Shown here: in pieces, positions 9,355 through 18,460 of the stretch
Position numbering within the stretch: position 1 is the first letter of the stretch
Layout of the letters: the number at the start of each line of letters is the position of its first letter
Origin: Tatumella citrea
GTDB lineage: Bacteria; Pseudomonadota; Gammaproteobacteria; Enterobacterales; Enterobacteriaceae
Direction: 5' to 3'
DNA length: 64,000 bases
Assembly: GCF_002163585.1 (NCBI RefSeq)
Contig: NZ_CP015579.1
Coordinates: 2,976,001-3,040,000, forward strand
Notes under the pieces: generated by a model
Databases searched by the model: none
Told to the model about the DNA's origin: nothing
What the model saw: only the letters and a program-made list of their open reading frames with translations
Program-made: the position numbers and the translations under genes

Positions 9355-10800
9355 TCAGACCGGTCTTATGTATTCAGGATGGTCAGCGTGCTTTTCGTCT
9401 TCCGGAAGATCCAGATGACCAATATGCTCATGACCTTCACCAGGGATATTGCTGGTTAAATCAGGTCCATTGCGAACGACTTTCGCGAGGAACCAGATTG
9501 TCCCGGTGACAACCGCTGATTCGAAAATTGCAAAACCGACAAACCAGAAGATAGCCAGGCCTGTGGTCATTGCACTCATACCATCTTCAGTACGCATCAG
9601 TCCGTAAACGATCCACGGCTGACGACCAATCTCACGCGTCCACCAGCCGGCAATCACTGCAATATACGGCAGGACGACCATGGCCACGGCAATCATCAGG
9701 AACCACTTGTTAGATGATGCAGTTTCCGGAGTCATACGACGACGAGCGATTAACCAGACACCCCACAGGCTGACCAGCAGAAGTGCACCACCTGCTCCGG
9801 CCATCGCACGGAAGGCATAGAACGGCAGAACCACTGGTGGCTGTTCATCTTTAGGGAAGCTGTTCAGGCCACGAACCGGACCGTTCCAGGTTTTGGTTTC
9901 AATCAGGCTCAGACCGTGTGGAATAGAGATGGACCATGCCAGACCAGTGCCTTCTTTGTTTGGCCATCCGATAATGTTCCAGGCATTATTAACGTTGCCC
10001 TGAGCATCATAAGCATCATACTGACCTTCCATAGCTGCCAGTGCCGCAGGCTTGTTCTCAAGGGTGTTTTCACCCAGAACATCACCCATATACACCTGGG
10101 CTGCAGCAACCACTGCCAGCGCAACCAGTGCATATTTCAGAGGACGCAGGAAAATATCAACGTTGCGACGCTTGAGCACGAACCATGCACACACGGCTAC
10201 CACAAAAGTCAGTGACAGCTCAAAGCTCGCCAGTAACATGTGCGGGAACGCAGAACGAACGTTAGTATTGAACAGCGCAGCAACCCAGTCAGTGACGACG
10301 AATATGCCGTTTTTCAACTGAACACCGGTCGGTGTTTGCATCCAGGAGTTCGCCACCAGAATCCACATTGCCGACAGTGTTGAAGAGAGAGCAACGTTAA
10401 AGGTAGCAAACAGGTGCATTTTGCGACTGATTTTGCCCCAGCCAAAAATCATCAAACCGATAAATCCGGCTTCATACATAAAGGCTGTGATGGTTTCGTA
10501 TCCTAATACCTGACCAAAAAAAGGTCCGGCAGCCTGCGAAAAACGGCCGTAAAGGATACCAAAAGCCATTTCCATTGTTACCCCGGTAGCCACACCGGCA
10601 CCAAAGTTAACGATGAACAGCTTTTCAAAGAAACGACAGATGCGGTACCACTTCTCATCATTGTTTTTGACCCACATTGCTTCTGCGATGAAAAGCAGCA
10701 GGGCCAGACCGATGGTCAGTGGCGGATAGATGATATGAATTGATGAGATTAACGCGAAGTCAATTCGCGTAATCAGCGATGTGAGATCATTGCTTAACAT
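9355..10800 (-). CDS. cioA: Cytochrome bd-type quinol oxidase subunit I, short Q-loop (CioA-like)
   Basis: 481 residues against 522 in E. coli CydA; the shortfall includes the Q-loop region, which places it in the short-Q-loop (cyanide-insensitive) class. Haem and quinol residues are visible: His22 (SSIHIIYPP), Glu110, His187 (FPHMLL), the Lys250/Glu258 pair in KPAALAAMEG, Arg331-x-Met333 (FRAM) and GRQPW at 392-396. It oxidises quinol and reduces O2 to water in the inner membrane without proton pumping. It heads the operon with cioB and cydDC. Whether it is truly cyanide-insensitive is inference from class. Confidence 0.9.
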   Translation of the reverse strand: MLSNDLTSLITRIDFALISSIHIIYPPLTIGLALLLFIAEAMWVKNNDEKWYRICRFFEKLFIVNFGAGVATGVTMEMAFGILYGRFSQAAGPFFGQVLGYETITAFMYEAGFIGLMIFGWGKISRKMHLFATFNVALSSTLSAMWILVANSWMQTPTGVQLKNGIFVVTDWVAALFNTNVRSAFPHMLLASFELSLTFVVAVCAWFVLKRRNVDIFLRPLKYALVALAVVAAAQVYMGDVLGENTLENKPAALAAMEGQYDAYDAQGNVNNAWNIIGWPNKEGTGLAWSISIPHGLSLIETKTWNGPVRGLNSFPKDEQPPVVLPFYAFRAMAGAGGALLLVSLWGVWLIARRRMTPETASSNKWFLMIAVAMVVLPYIAVIAGWWTREIGRQPWIVYGLMRTEDGMSAMTTGLAIFWFVGFAIFESAVVTGTIWFLAKVVRNGPDLTSNIPGEGHEHIGHLDLPEDEKHADHPEYIRPV

Positions 10801-10856
10801 TGCTATCTTCTTTTGTATTAAGTGACCGTATTAGCCCACGACACCCAAGTGCCTTG

Positions 10857-10887
10857 TCTCTTATCAGGCAGGTAGAATGATAAGAGA
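10857..10887. promoter_or_regulatory. Inverted repeat in front of cioA
   Basis: TCTCTTATCA (10857-10866) and TGATAAGAGA (10878-10887) are perfect 10-bp arms around 11 nt, 57-87 bp upstream of the cioA start. It could be an operator or a hairpin in the mRNA leader of the oxidase operon. No T-run follows on the minus strand. The factor is unknown. Confidence 0.45.
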
Positions 10888-11832
10888 TGAGGCAGGAAGA
10901 GTAGAAACAGGTGTCGCACCATCCTTTCCTCTAAACGTCATACTGTTTGTATAGCACATATCCCTGTCCCCCACCGGGAACAGAACAAAAAATCGCCACC
11001 ACGCCCATTTCCTTTCGAAGATGGACATGTAACATCACTCACAAAGGAGCATTTGTCGGCAAAGCTTATTTGATAAGCGCTATGCAGTATTGACGACAAG
11101 CAAATTACTGCAGAATCTGAATTTGTTTATATAGAGATGTACCCAGATTTTCGAGACGCAAATATTGTCATAAAAAAGCACAATACTGGTTCTGTGTAGT
11201 CCGAATGAGTCCCAGTATATTCCTCTGCACCCGGATCTTGTCAAGAAAAATGTAGGTAAACCGCTTTTTTGTTGCACGGTGTATTATATTCGTTCACACC
11301 TCACAAAATATTCTTCATTCAATAATCCAATTGTAACCAAACGAAAATTAATTTTTAATCTTCTGCTATTTAAACACAGCATTCCGGCCATAATCCGGTG
11401 TAATTTATAATAAATTTAACCATCCAAATCAGTAACTTAAAAAACAAACCTTCAAAATGACTGCGCATCAATTCCACTATTGATATTCAGTCAGAATAAC
11501 AAAATAGCCACCAGGAGATATTTTCAATAACCTACAGGTAATATAAATAGAGATAATGCTCAAAATAAAAATGCAATTCAATTATCACCGAATAAACACA
11601 AAATACACCTGACATCATATTTTATAACTTAAATAACCTTTTTATAACATAATGCAGATGAGAATAAGAATTTATTCCATTTAGACACTTAATGCTGTTT
11701 TATTAAATTTAGAAAATTTTCATTTCCAGGATTTCAGTATCATCCACTCAGATTTATTGCATCTTTCGCAACTGCGGCATTACACCTGTTTCAGGTGTTA
11801 ACATCTGAACATCATCAGCACTGAGAGGTGCT

Positions 11833-12144
11833 TTAAAACCCCGGGGAAGCGGCCATCGGATCAGCCTTTCTGTGGCACAGGCATAACAGAAACTTAGCCC
11901 CGGGGCCGCGAATTTCGTCCCGGGCCTCCGCTAAACTAACGAAAAAAACCGCCAGTTTTTTGCCGGAGAATGCAGTGGTTTCCATGGGAATTCTGGCCGC
12001 CTGCGTTGCCTGAGAAACACTATGTATCTCCCCTCCCCCGGACAGTTCTGTAGCTATTTCACAACTTTTCACCACTAAAGCAGAATATTCCACCCGGGCT
12101 TGCCAGAGCCACCCGATCTCTTTGCGGTGAAGTTCAGTAAACAC
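11833..12144 (-). CDS. Doubtful small frame, possibly phage Ash/Icd-like
   Basis: 103 residues including TQAARIPMETTAFSGKK, then FFVSLAEARDEIRGPGAKF and a Cys/His/Lys tail LLCLCHRKAD. The style recalls short frames associated with the Ash/Icd-like genes of P4-type satellite phages, but this rests on memory of texture only. No good SD lies before the start, and the neighbourhood is non-coding. It may be a remnant rather than an active gene. Confidence 0.25.
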   Translation of the reverse strand: MFTELHRKEIGWLWQARVEYSALVVKSCEIATELSGGGEIHSVSQATQAARIPMETTAFSGKKLAVFFVSLAEARDEIRGPGAKFLLCLCHRKADPMAASPGF

Positions 12145-12187
12145 TGAACATAATCAGGATCTTCAGGGCAGATTCCGGCGCACTGAT

Positions 12188-12409
12188 TCATGCTGTTCCC
12201 TGAAACTTAACCTGTAACTTTGCCAGGGTAATCGCCAGAGAAACCGGCTCATTCATAATGCTGTAATCCTCTGAAAGTAAGCTGACTGATGATTGCGCAG
12301 ATGCGACGAGCGGGGCAGCTTCAGACGCAATAACCAGACTGACCGCCAGGTAGCTTTGTCGTCTGTCTCTGCCAACAGGAGGACTAAGATTAATAAATAC
12401 AAAAATCAT
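12188..12409 (-). CDS. Doubtful small frame upstream of the previous one
   Basis: 73 residues beginning MIFVFINLSPPVGRDRRQSY and followed by ASEAAPLVASAQSS. It sits just upstream, on the same strand, of the 11833-12144 frame with a 43-bp gap, and could be a broken part of the same ancestral gene. No SD and no recognised family. Treat as tentative. Confidence 0.2.
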   Translation of the reverse strand: MIFVFINLSPPVGRDRRQSYLAVSLVIASEAAPLVASAQSSVSLLSEDYSIMNEPVSLAITLAKLQVKFQGTA

Positions 12410-12838
12410 ATTTAACAGCGGGCAACAATTATGTTTAATTATTACTCAATAACTAAAAAATGATGATAGCAAACCAGTTTTTTGACAGCCAGTGATGCAA
12501 ACACTGGCTTTTTTTTACCCAAAAAAATAAAGTCAATAATTTCAAATGATTAAATAATTTTCTGAGTATCTGCCTGAGCATTAGCGCAACAAAAATCCTG
12601 CGGTCCGTGGATTACCCGACGAAATGAATAGCCACTGTTTATGGATATAAAGAATTAAAATCACATCATATATATCATTTAAATATTAAAAGGGAATATG
12701 TCGCTGGGTGGGTGTCGGAATTTATTCCTGACCGGGTTACACTATTTATCCCGATGACTCACAATCCGGAATATTCATTAATAACGGTGAGTAACAATAT
12801 ATTGCGGATGATATTTTTCAGGACGAGGTACGGTGATA

Positions 12839-13090
12839 ATGTTTAAGAATAAAAAAACCCGGCACTTTATTAGCGGAGTGGTGGTGGTTGGTTTAATCGT
12901 TGCTGCCATTATGACACGCGCGATTATTGGTGGCGTTTTTGACGAGTACCATCTTCCATTCAGCCAGTGGCCCGCCGACCTCTACCTGACCCAATGTTTT
13001 ATGATTGTTATCTATACCGCTGTTTTCACCGGCCTGCTCTCCATTCCGCTCTGGTATTTCTTCCTGGGCGAAAGTGACGATAAAAACTAA
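12839..13090 (+). CDS. Small inner-membrane protein, DUF2534-like
   Basis: 83 residues from the ATG at 12839 (a GTG two codons earlier, at 12833, is an alternative; the SD-like GAGG is 4 bp before the GTG). Two transmembrane segments are evident, ~8-28 (ISGVVVVGLIVAAIMTRAII) and ~50-72 (CFMIVIYTAVFTGLLSIPLW), joined by DEYHLPFSQWPADLYLTQ. This pattern matches what I recall of the enterobacterial DUF2534 family. Function unknown. It stands alone, convergent with the AraC-type gene. Confidence 0.65.
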   Translation: MFKNKKTRHFISGVVVVGLIVAAIMTRAIIGGVFDEYHLPFSQWPADLYLTQCFMIVIYTAVFTGLLSIPLWYFFLGESDDKN

Positions 13091-13114
13091 CACCCTTTAA
13101 CAGCTGGCACGGCT

Positions 13115-13981
13115 TTACAGCCGTGTCTGGCGGTATACTGACGGGCTCTGACCAAAATGAGCGCGGAAACGGTTGCTGAAATGGCTCAGAGAAGAAAAAC
13201 CACACTCTTCTGCGATAGCAGTCAACGACATCGCACTATGCCGGAGTAATTGTTCAGCTTTGTTCATCCGTTTAATCATCACATACTGATGTGGTGACTG
13301 ACCGGTGCTCTGACGAAACATCCTCGCAAAATGGTAATCACTTAGTGCTGCCTCAGCCGCCAGTTCGGCCAGAGTCAGAGGCGAACTCAGCTGTGAGGTA
13401 ATAAATTCATCTACCCTTTTGAGCACCCCGGGTGCCAGCCCGCCACGCACAGACGGCAATTGCCAGTTAACAGTGCTGTACTGCTGCACCAGTCCGGTCA
13501 TTAACAAAGTAGCGGCAGTACTGAGCATCAGATGATTTGCTGGTTGCTGCCAGTCACAACTCAGTAAAAAGTGGCGATATAGCTGAGTAATTCGGGGATC
13601 ATCGGCAAATACCTGCTCATCCAGAGAGATCATCTGCGGGTTGCGATCCCATATTTTGCCGGCCAGTTCCAGTAAATGCCCTTCGGTACAATAGAGATGG
13701 ACAAACGACAGTCTTGCCCGGATATCCCAGCAGGACTCACTGTTAGCAGGCATCAGGCAAAAACGATCCGGTCCGCCACCGTTACGCCAGCCATGCGGAG
13801 TTTTATGCCAGGTATCATAACCATCGGCAATATATAAACTGAGGGTATGGTGATCGCTAAGATTTGTCACCTGGTCCTGGCAGTTGAACCAAGAGGCTAA
13901 CTGTATGCCACTATCGAGCGTAACGGACTCACGTAGCTGTGCCTTGCGGCGTTGTAAAATATCAAAAGTCTGATAGGACAT
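13115..13981 (-). CDS. AraC/XylS-family transcriptional regulator
   Basis: 288 residues. The C-terminal ~100 carry the paired helix-turn-helix of the family (LTLAELAAEAALSDYHFARMF and LTAIAEECGFSSLSHFSNRF). The N-terminal half is a cupin-like effector domain (DGYDTWHKTPHGWRNGGGPDRFCLMP). SD GGAGAG stands before the ATG. It is divergent from the EamA transporter gene, with about 177 bp between them, so control of that exporter is likely. The ligand is unknown. Confidence 0.9.
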   Translation of the reverse strand: MSYQTFDILQRRKAQLRESVTLDSGIQLASWFNCQDQVTNLSDHHTLSLYIADGYDTWHKTPHGWRNGGGPDRFCLMPANSESCWDIRARLSFVHLYCTEGHLLELAGKIWDRNPQMISLDEQVFADDPRITQLYRHFLLSCDWQQPANHLMLSTAATLLMTGLVQQYSTVNWQLPSVRGGLAPGVLKRVDEFITSQLSSPLTLAELAAEAALSDYHFARMFRQSTGQSPHQYVMIKRMNKAEQLLRHSAMSLTAIAEECGFSSLSHFSNRFRAHFGQSPSVYRQTRL

Positions 13982-14158
13982 CGTCTCTCCGGCCCTCCCC
14001 TGTCACTTTCTCAGTGTAATCGGCTGGTGTTGTTGCTGCCAGTGCTGGCTCTGCGAATACAAAAAAAACCGCAGGATTTTGCAAACTGACCGCAAGCCGG
14101 TAACAACCTCCCTCAGCAAATCCCGGCATAATGGCAGTTTACGGCCGGGGAGGAAAAG

Positions 14159-15058
14159 ATGAACATCGTACTGTATTTTACCGTAGTACTAATTTGGGGA
14201 ACCACGTGGATAGCTATTTTCGTCCAGCAACATTCAGCCGCTGTGCCGGTGATGACCTCGGTATTCTGGCGCTTTTTGCTGGCAGCAGTTGTGCTGCTGG
14301 TTACCCTTAAACTGACCCGTCGCCTGAAACACTTATCCGGACAGACTCATTTTTTCTGCCTGCTACAGGGATGCTGCATTTTTGGTGGAAATTTTATCTG
14401 CTTCTATACCGCAGCACAGTGGATTAACAGCGGACTGGAATCGGTGATTTTTTCAATGGCGGTGATTTATAACGCCATCAATAGCTGGATCTTTTTTCGC
14501 CAGAAACCACCGGCCCAGTTTATTCCGGCACTGATTTTTGGGTTGGGTGGAATGGTAATCATGTTCTGGCCGCAACTGAGTGAAAATCATTACTCACTGC
14601 AACTGTTGGCGGGGATTGGCTTATCGGCACTGGGGACCTTTGGATTCTCGCTGGGAAATATGCTGAGCGTACGCCACCAGCGTCAGAAACAAGATGTGAT
14701 GACGACCACCGGTTATGCGATGCTTTACGGCGCACTGGTGATGGCATTACTGAGTTTGTTGACTGGCAAGTCTCTTGCACCATCATTTAACACTCACTGG
14801 CTGGCTGCCGTCGGTTATCTGGCGGTGATTGGTTCGGTGTGTGGCTTCGGTGCCTACTTTACCTTGCTGGGCAGAATCGGTGCTGCAAAAGCGGCCTGGA
14901 GCACCTTATTATTCCCGTTGGTTGCCCTGGCATTATCTGCGGAGTATGAAGGCTTTATCTGGCAACCCCATGCCGTACTGGGACTGGTCAGCATTTCTCT
15001 GGCCAATCTGATGATGTTTGTCCGCCTGCCGGCAAGCCGTCGTATGCGAACGGCCTGA
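14159..15058 (+). CDS. EamA/DMT-family inner-membrane transporter
   Basis: 299 residues with ten hydrophobic segments in two repeated EamA halves; the first starts WGTTWIAIFVQQ and the second GIGLSALGTFGFSLGNMLS. Members export amino acids and other metabolites. The SD (GGGGAGGAAAAG) is strong and fixes the start. The gene is divergent from an AraC-type regulator. A perfect 11-bp inverted repeat follows the stop. Confidence 0.88.
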   Translation: MNIVLYFTVVLIWGTTWIAIFVQQHSAAVPVMTSVFWRFLLAAVVLLVTLKLTRRLKHLSGQTHFFCLLQGCCIFGGNFICFYTAAQWINSGLESVIFSMAVIYNAINSWIFFRQKPPAQFIPALIFGLGGMVIMFWPQLSENHYSLQLLAGIGLSALGTFGFSLGNMLSVRHQRQKQDVMTTTGYAMLYGALVMALLSLLTGKSLAPSFNTHWLAAVGYLAVIGSVCGFGAYFTLLGRIGAAKAAWSTLLFPLVALALSAEYEGFIWQPHAVLGLVSISLANLMMFVRLPASRRMRTA

Positions 15059-15065
15059 GGTAAAA

Positions 15066-15098
15066 GGGTATGAATGGCACTGAGCGTCATTCATACCC
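15066..15098. terminator. Hairpin between EamA gene and yhjX
   Basis: GGGTATGAATG (15066-15076) and CATTCATACCC (15088-15098) are perfect 11-bp arms around an 11-nt loop, 8 bp after the EamA stop. No T-run follows, so termination is uncertain. Its right arm overlaps the first half of the YpdB-like direct repeat. Confidence 0.45.
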
Positions 15099-15115
15099 GG
15101 TTTAATGCATTTCAT
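15085..15115 (+). promoter_or_regulatory. Candidate YpdB binding site upstream of yhjX
   Basis: E. coli YpdB binds two copies of GGCATTTCAT separated by 11 bp in the yhjX promoter. Here TGCATTTCAT (15106-15115) matches 9 of 10 and CGTCATTCAT (15085-15094) matches 6 of 10 including the terminal TTCAT, with exactly 11 bp between. It lies about 95 bp upstream of the yhjX start. Confidence 0.6.
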
Positions 15116-15210
15116 TCCCCGGAAATGGCAGCTCATGCCATAATCCCCCACAAACTCCCGGTAATTAATTATCCTGACCGCAGAAAATGAATCTCTCGCG
15201 GAGCGCGAAC

Positions 15211-16425
15211 ATGAACACTACCCACCAACCGCCATCAGCCACCCGCTGGCTGACTCTGGCCGGGACTGTTATTACCCAGTTTGCCTTAGGATCTGTATAC
15301 ACCTGGAGCCTGTTTAATCAGCCCTTGTCCCAGAAACTTTCAGCCCCGGTCAGCCAGGTCGCCCTGTCATTTGGGATACTGAGCCTTACCCTGGCTCTGG
15401 CATCGTCGATGGCCGGAAAACTGCAGGAGCGATTCGGGGTGCGTAACGTCACCCTTAGTGCCGGGATCTTACTGGCTATCGGCCTGTTTCTTACCGCTGA
15501 ATCGTCCTCTATTGGCATGTTGTATCTGAGTGCCGGAGTATTGGTTGGTCTGGCGGACGGAACCGGCTATCTGTTGATTTTATCCAACTGCGTAAAATGG
15601 TTCCCTGAGCGTAAAGGGGTGATTTCAGCCTGCTCTATTGGTGCCTATGGCCTGGGCAGTCTGGGATTTAAATTTATCTTTAGTTATCTGCTGGCGCATC
15701 AGAGTCTGGAACATACCTTTATGATGTGGGGAGTGATCACTCTGGTGATTGTGACAGTCGGTGCGCTTATGATGAAAGATGCGCCACGCACAGAGGCGCA
15801 GCAAGGAAGTGACTCTGCCAGTGACTTTACGCTCGCTGAATCTATGCGCCAGCCACAATACTGGATGCTGGCCTTAATGTTCCTGACGGCTTGTATGAGC
15901 GGTTTATATGTCATTGGGATAGCCAAAGATATCGGCCAGAATCTGGTGCATTTACCTGCGTTGAGTGCCGCGAATGCAGTTACGGTCATTGCTATGGCCA
16001 ATCTGGCGGGACGCCTGGTGCTTGGTGTGTTATCCGACAAACTGGCACGTATCCGCGTCATCTCACTGGCCCAGATTATCTCACTGGCCGGGATGAGTTT
16101 GCTGCTGTTTACTCATCTCCACCAGGAATCATTTTTCTTCGCCGTTGCCTGCATCGCTTTCAGCTTTGGTGGTTCAATTACAGTATTCCCGTCACTGGTC
16201 AGCGATTTCTTTGGTCTGAACAACCTGACCAAAAACTACGGGGTGATTTATCTCGGTTTTGGAATTGGCAGTATTCTTGGTTCGCTGGTCGCGTCAATTT
16301 TCGGCGGATTTATGGTGACCTTTGTACTGATTATGGTACTTCTGGCAGCATCCCTGGTTCTGTCACTGACTGTTCGCCAGCCTGGTCAACATTCACAACA
16401 ACCCGCGCCACTGGTACAAAACTAA
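15211..16425 (+). CDS. yhjX: MFS transporter YhjX (OFA family), pyruvate-inducible
   Basis: 404 residues from the ATG at 15211, chosen because GGAG lies 7 bp before it; an ATG at 15187 has no SD. It follows E. coli YhjX (402) closely: FALGSVYTWSLFNQPLS, GKLQERFGVRNVT, LSNCVKWFPERKG, QPQYWMLALMFLTACMSG, KNYGVIYLGFGIGS. It has twelve membrane helices. In E. coli its expression depends on the pyruvate-responsive YpdA/YpdB pair, which is encoded about 4.4 kb downstream here, and a YpdB-like direct repeat is present. The transported substrate is not established. Confidence 0.93.
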   Translation: MNTTHQPPSATRWLTLAGTVITQFALGSVYTWSLFNQPLSQKLSAPVSQVALSFGILSLTLALASSMAGKLQERFGVRNVTLSAGILLAIGLFLTAESSSIGMLYLSAGVLVGLADGTGYLLILSNCVKWFPERKGVISACSIGAYGLGSLGFKFIFSYLLAHQSLEHTFMMWGVITLVIVTVGALMMKDAPRTEAQQGSDSASDFTLAESMRQPQYWMLALMFLTACMSGLYVIGIAKDIGQNLVHLPALSAANAVTVIAMANLAGRLVLGVLSDKLARIRVISLAQIISLAGMSLLLFTHLHQESFFFAVACIAFSFGGSITVFPSLVSDFFGLNNLTKNYGVIYLGFGIGSILGSLVASIFGGFMVTFVLIMVLLAASLVLSLTVRQPGQHSQQPAPLVQN

Positions 16426-16828
16426 TAGCTGTCAGTGATTGCCCCATGCCCTGCCTGCCAGGGCATGATCTCCACTCTTCGGGGCTCTGACCTCCCCCTT
16501 TCCCCCCGGATTCCGCGTTTTTCTGTGAGGTGCATTTTACCGGCGTTTTCCGGCCACCTCACTTCGCTACACAGGCGACAAATCAGAACCCCTTCCCCGT
16601 GTAACCGCTCAACCCGCCTTACAGGCAACTGTACAGTAGTAGTTTCCCCTGACAATTTATCAGCACCGACACCCTGAGTATCAGGAGTTAAAATAGACAA
16701 AATGGAGGAGCAGGATTCATGGAGTGAGTCAGTTTTGCTGCCAGGAATATCTATTCGCCGCGAAAATGGCGGGATAATTTACTGGGTGAAATGTTCGGCT
16801 GCCTATGCTCTGCCGTGTTTCCGAGGGA
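16426..16828. other. Structured GC/CT-rich intergenic region
   Basis: No supported gene. It contains several stem-loops: GTGAGGTG (16525-16532) with CACCTCAC (16555-16562) enclosing CCGG...CCGG, a GCCCTGCC/GGCAGGGC-type hairpin near 16446-16464, and CCTGA/TCAGG near 16671-16684. Frames on both strands are open by base composition but have no SD or family resemblance. A non-coding RNA or a degenerate repeat element is possible. Confidence 0.4.
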
Positions 16829-17089
16829 TCATCCCTGTCTTAACGCAACCCGGACCCGCCAACGATAAACAGCCAGTAACAAGGCTACAACGATGACAGG
16901 AAGCAAATGCACAAAGAACCACACCACCAGCCCGGCGAAGATATACGGCCCACCAGGGGCATCAGGATCATATTGGAGTGCCACCCGGGCCCCAACAATC
17001 GCCCAGATAAAAAACGTCGGGATAGCCCAGAGAATAAAGAACCACCAGCGATAGCGGTTTATCGAATTTAGCACTCTGGCACAGCTCAT
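16829..17089 (-). CDS. Small two-helix membrane protein, unknown function
   Basis: 86 residues: hydrophobic segment 1 at ~14-36 (WWFFILWAIPTFFIWAIVGA), a short polar loop with QYDPDAPGGPY, and segment 2 at ~48-74 (IFAGLVVWFFVHLLPVIVVALLLAV), ending in basic residues. A very good SD (GGAGGG, 7 bp spacing) supports translation from this ATG. I do not recognise the family. Neighbours are a lipoprotein gene on the same strand and yhjX facing it. Confidence 0.6.
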   Translation of the reverse strand: MSCARVLNSINRYRWWFFILWAIPTFFIWAIVGARVALQYDPDAPGGPYIFAGLVVWFFVHLLPVIVVALLLAVYRWRVRVALRQG

Positions 17090-17216
17090 GGATAAACCCT
17101 CCAGCCACGATTAAAGGCAGGCTAATACCAGCCAAACCTGATACCCGCAAAAAGATGTCACTGTCAGATAATGCCCCTGCCTCTTCCCCGTGCCAGGCAC
17201 TTCGTTTTATCGGGGG

Positions 17217-17510
17217 TTAGTTTTCAACTGAATAATTGCACTGGAACCAACGGGTTTTGTCTCCCGGCCAGGCACTATTTTCTTCCGGCAACGGTTCAAC
17301 TTTATCAAAACCATGCTGATGACAATAGTCTGCCACGGTGGTGTTTAGTGCAGTCAGATTGACTTGTGTCGGTTTGTAGCGGAATTGCAGGCTGTTTGAT
17401 GCTTTATCGCTGTCTACCTGCGCGTAACCACCAGGATACTGGTGGGCACAGCCACTCAGGAGCATGCTGAGCAAACCAGCCACACACAGAGTACTAAGAT
17501 TTTTTGTCAT
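17217..17510 (-). CDS. Small lipoprotein of unknown function
   Basis: 97 residues with a lipoprotein signal: charged start MTKN, hydrophobic core, lipobox LLSGC at Cys21. The mature part (AHQYPGGYAQVDSDKASNSL..) holds two further cysteines (Cys62 in ADYCHQHGF and Cys91 in QCNYSVEN) that could form a disulfide in the periplasm. No aspartate stands at +2, so outer-membrane sorting is expected. Family not recognised. Confidence 0.75.
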   Translation of the reverse strand: MTKNLSTLCVAGLLSMLLSGCAHQYPGGYAQVDSDKASNSLQFRYKPTQVNLTALNTTVADYCHQHGFDKVEPLPEENSAWPGDKTRWFQCNYSVEN

Positions 17511-17656
17511 GTTCAGAATTGCTGTCCGGAAAAAATATAGGTTATTGGTAATCTATCCACCTTCCGGTGGTTTCACATCGGATTAGACCGTAACCGGAGA
17601 ACCCAAAGGAGAAATCAGACATGTCTGCCCGACTGGCAGCAGACACTGTTCAGAAA

Positions 17657-18460
17657 CTATTCCGCACTGACCACCATCATACGCAACAGGTTGGCAGACT
17701 GAGGTGCCGGCAATTTTAGGATTGTCTGGTACAAGTCAATTGTCATTGCACACAATGACTGGTGATCGGAAGAGGTATCACCTGGTTCATTTAATTGTTT
17801 CAGCTTATCGCCCCAGCGTGAATAGAGGGTACCCACTACCTGTTTCAGGGTGTCACTGGCCAGTGTTTTATTCAACGGCTTATCAGGACCTTCACTGGTC
17901 AGTAACAACTGCTCCAGCGCCACAGAATCACGATCATTAAGCGACGGTGGCAACACTTGCATCAGATTAACGCCACCTTCAACCTGTGGATACAGGAAAC
18001 GAAAGCAGTATTCAGGCGAAATCTTTTCCAGGGCGATCATTTCGTCCACATTGACCGTGACATAGTTAATGACGGCCTGATCACTGGCCCGGCCAATTCG
18101 CTGGTTAACCACATCGGCCAGCATGCCACGCAACTGCCCGACCGCCAGTGGCATGCTCATCCCCTGACTTATCGAATGCAGAAACGATTGTTGCAATACC
18201 GCCCAGAGTTTAGGTTCCTGCTGTTTCAGAACCCGGTAACCGGGTAATGCCGATAGTTCAGCCAGCGAGTGCTGAGCCAAAAGTTCTGCATCATGCTGTG
18301 GCTTATAAGCGTAAAACCACCACAGGTTTCCTGCCGCAACAGGGATAACCGTGAGCAGAATACCTGCTACCAGCGAAAGGCGTGTTTTTCTGACAATCAC
18401 AGTCAGCAGCAACCCTAAAATAATCAGGCTGACGACAGAAGGAAGTAGTGTTTCGGTCAT
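17657..18460 (-). CDS. Membrane-anchored protein of unknown function
   Basis: 267 residues. Two hydrophobic helices at ~5-23 (LPSVVSLIILGLLLTVIV) and ~27-50 precede a ~215-residue, mostly helical soluble part (LAELSALPGYRVLKQQEP.., CFRFLYPQVEGGVNLMQVLP). No family recognised. Its ATG overlaps the stop of the universal stress protein gene by 4 bp (ATGA), so both are made from one mRNA, which hints at a stress-related role. Confidence 0.7.
   Translation of the reverse strand: MTETLLPSVVSLIILGLLLTVIVRKTRLSLVAGILLTVIPVAAGNLWWFYAYKPQHDAELLAQHSLAELSALPGYRVLKQQEPKLWAVLQQSFLHSISQGMSMPLAVGQLRGMLADVVNQRIGRASDQAVINYVTVNVDEMIALEKISPEYCFRFLYPQVEGGVNLMQVLPPSLNDRDSVALEQLLLTSEGPDKPLNKTLASDTLKQVVGTLYSRWGDKLKQLNEPGDTSSDHQSLCAMTIDLYQTILKLPAPQSANLLRMMVVSAE

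Larger units (their letters stand above)
10801..12838. other. 2-kb region without a convincing gene
   Basis: Between the cioA start and the DUF2534-like gene. 10801-11280 is the cioA upstream region; 11280-11760 is strongly AT-rich with many short runs of A and T and frequent stops in all frames; 11830-12410 is richer in GC and carries two doubtful minus-strand frames, listed separately. 12410-12830 is again AT-rich. The base composition differs clearly from both flanks, which suggests decayed or acquired DNA. No tRNA, transposase or att-like duplication was seen. Confidence 0.6.

Noticed and set aside
11080..11277. 65-codon minus-strand frame upstream of cioA
   Set aside because: AT-rich, no SD and no family resemblance; looks like chance.
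16435..16700. Open frames on both strands after yhjX
   Set aside because: Open only through GC/CT-rich composition; hairpins explain the sequence better.
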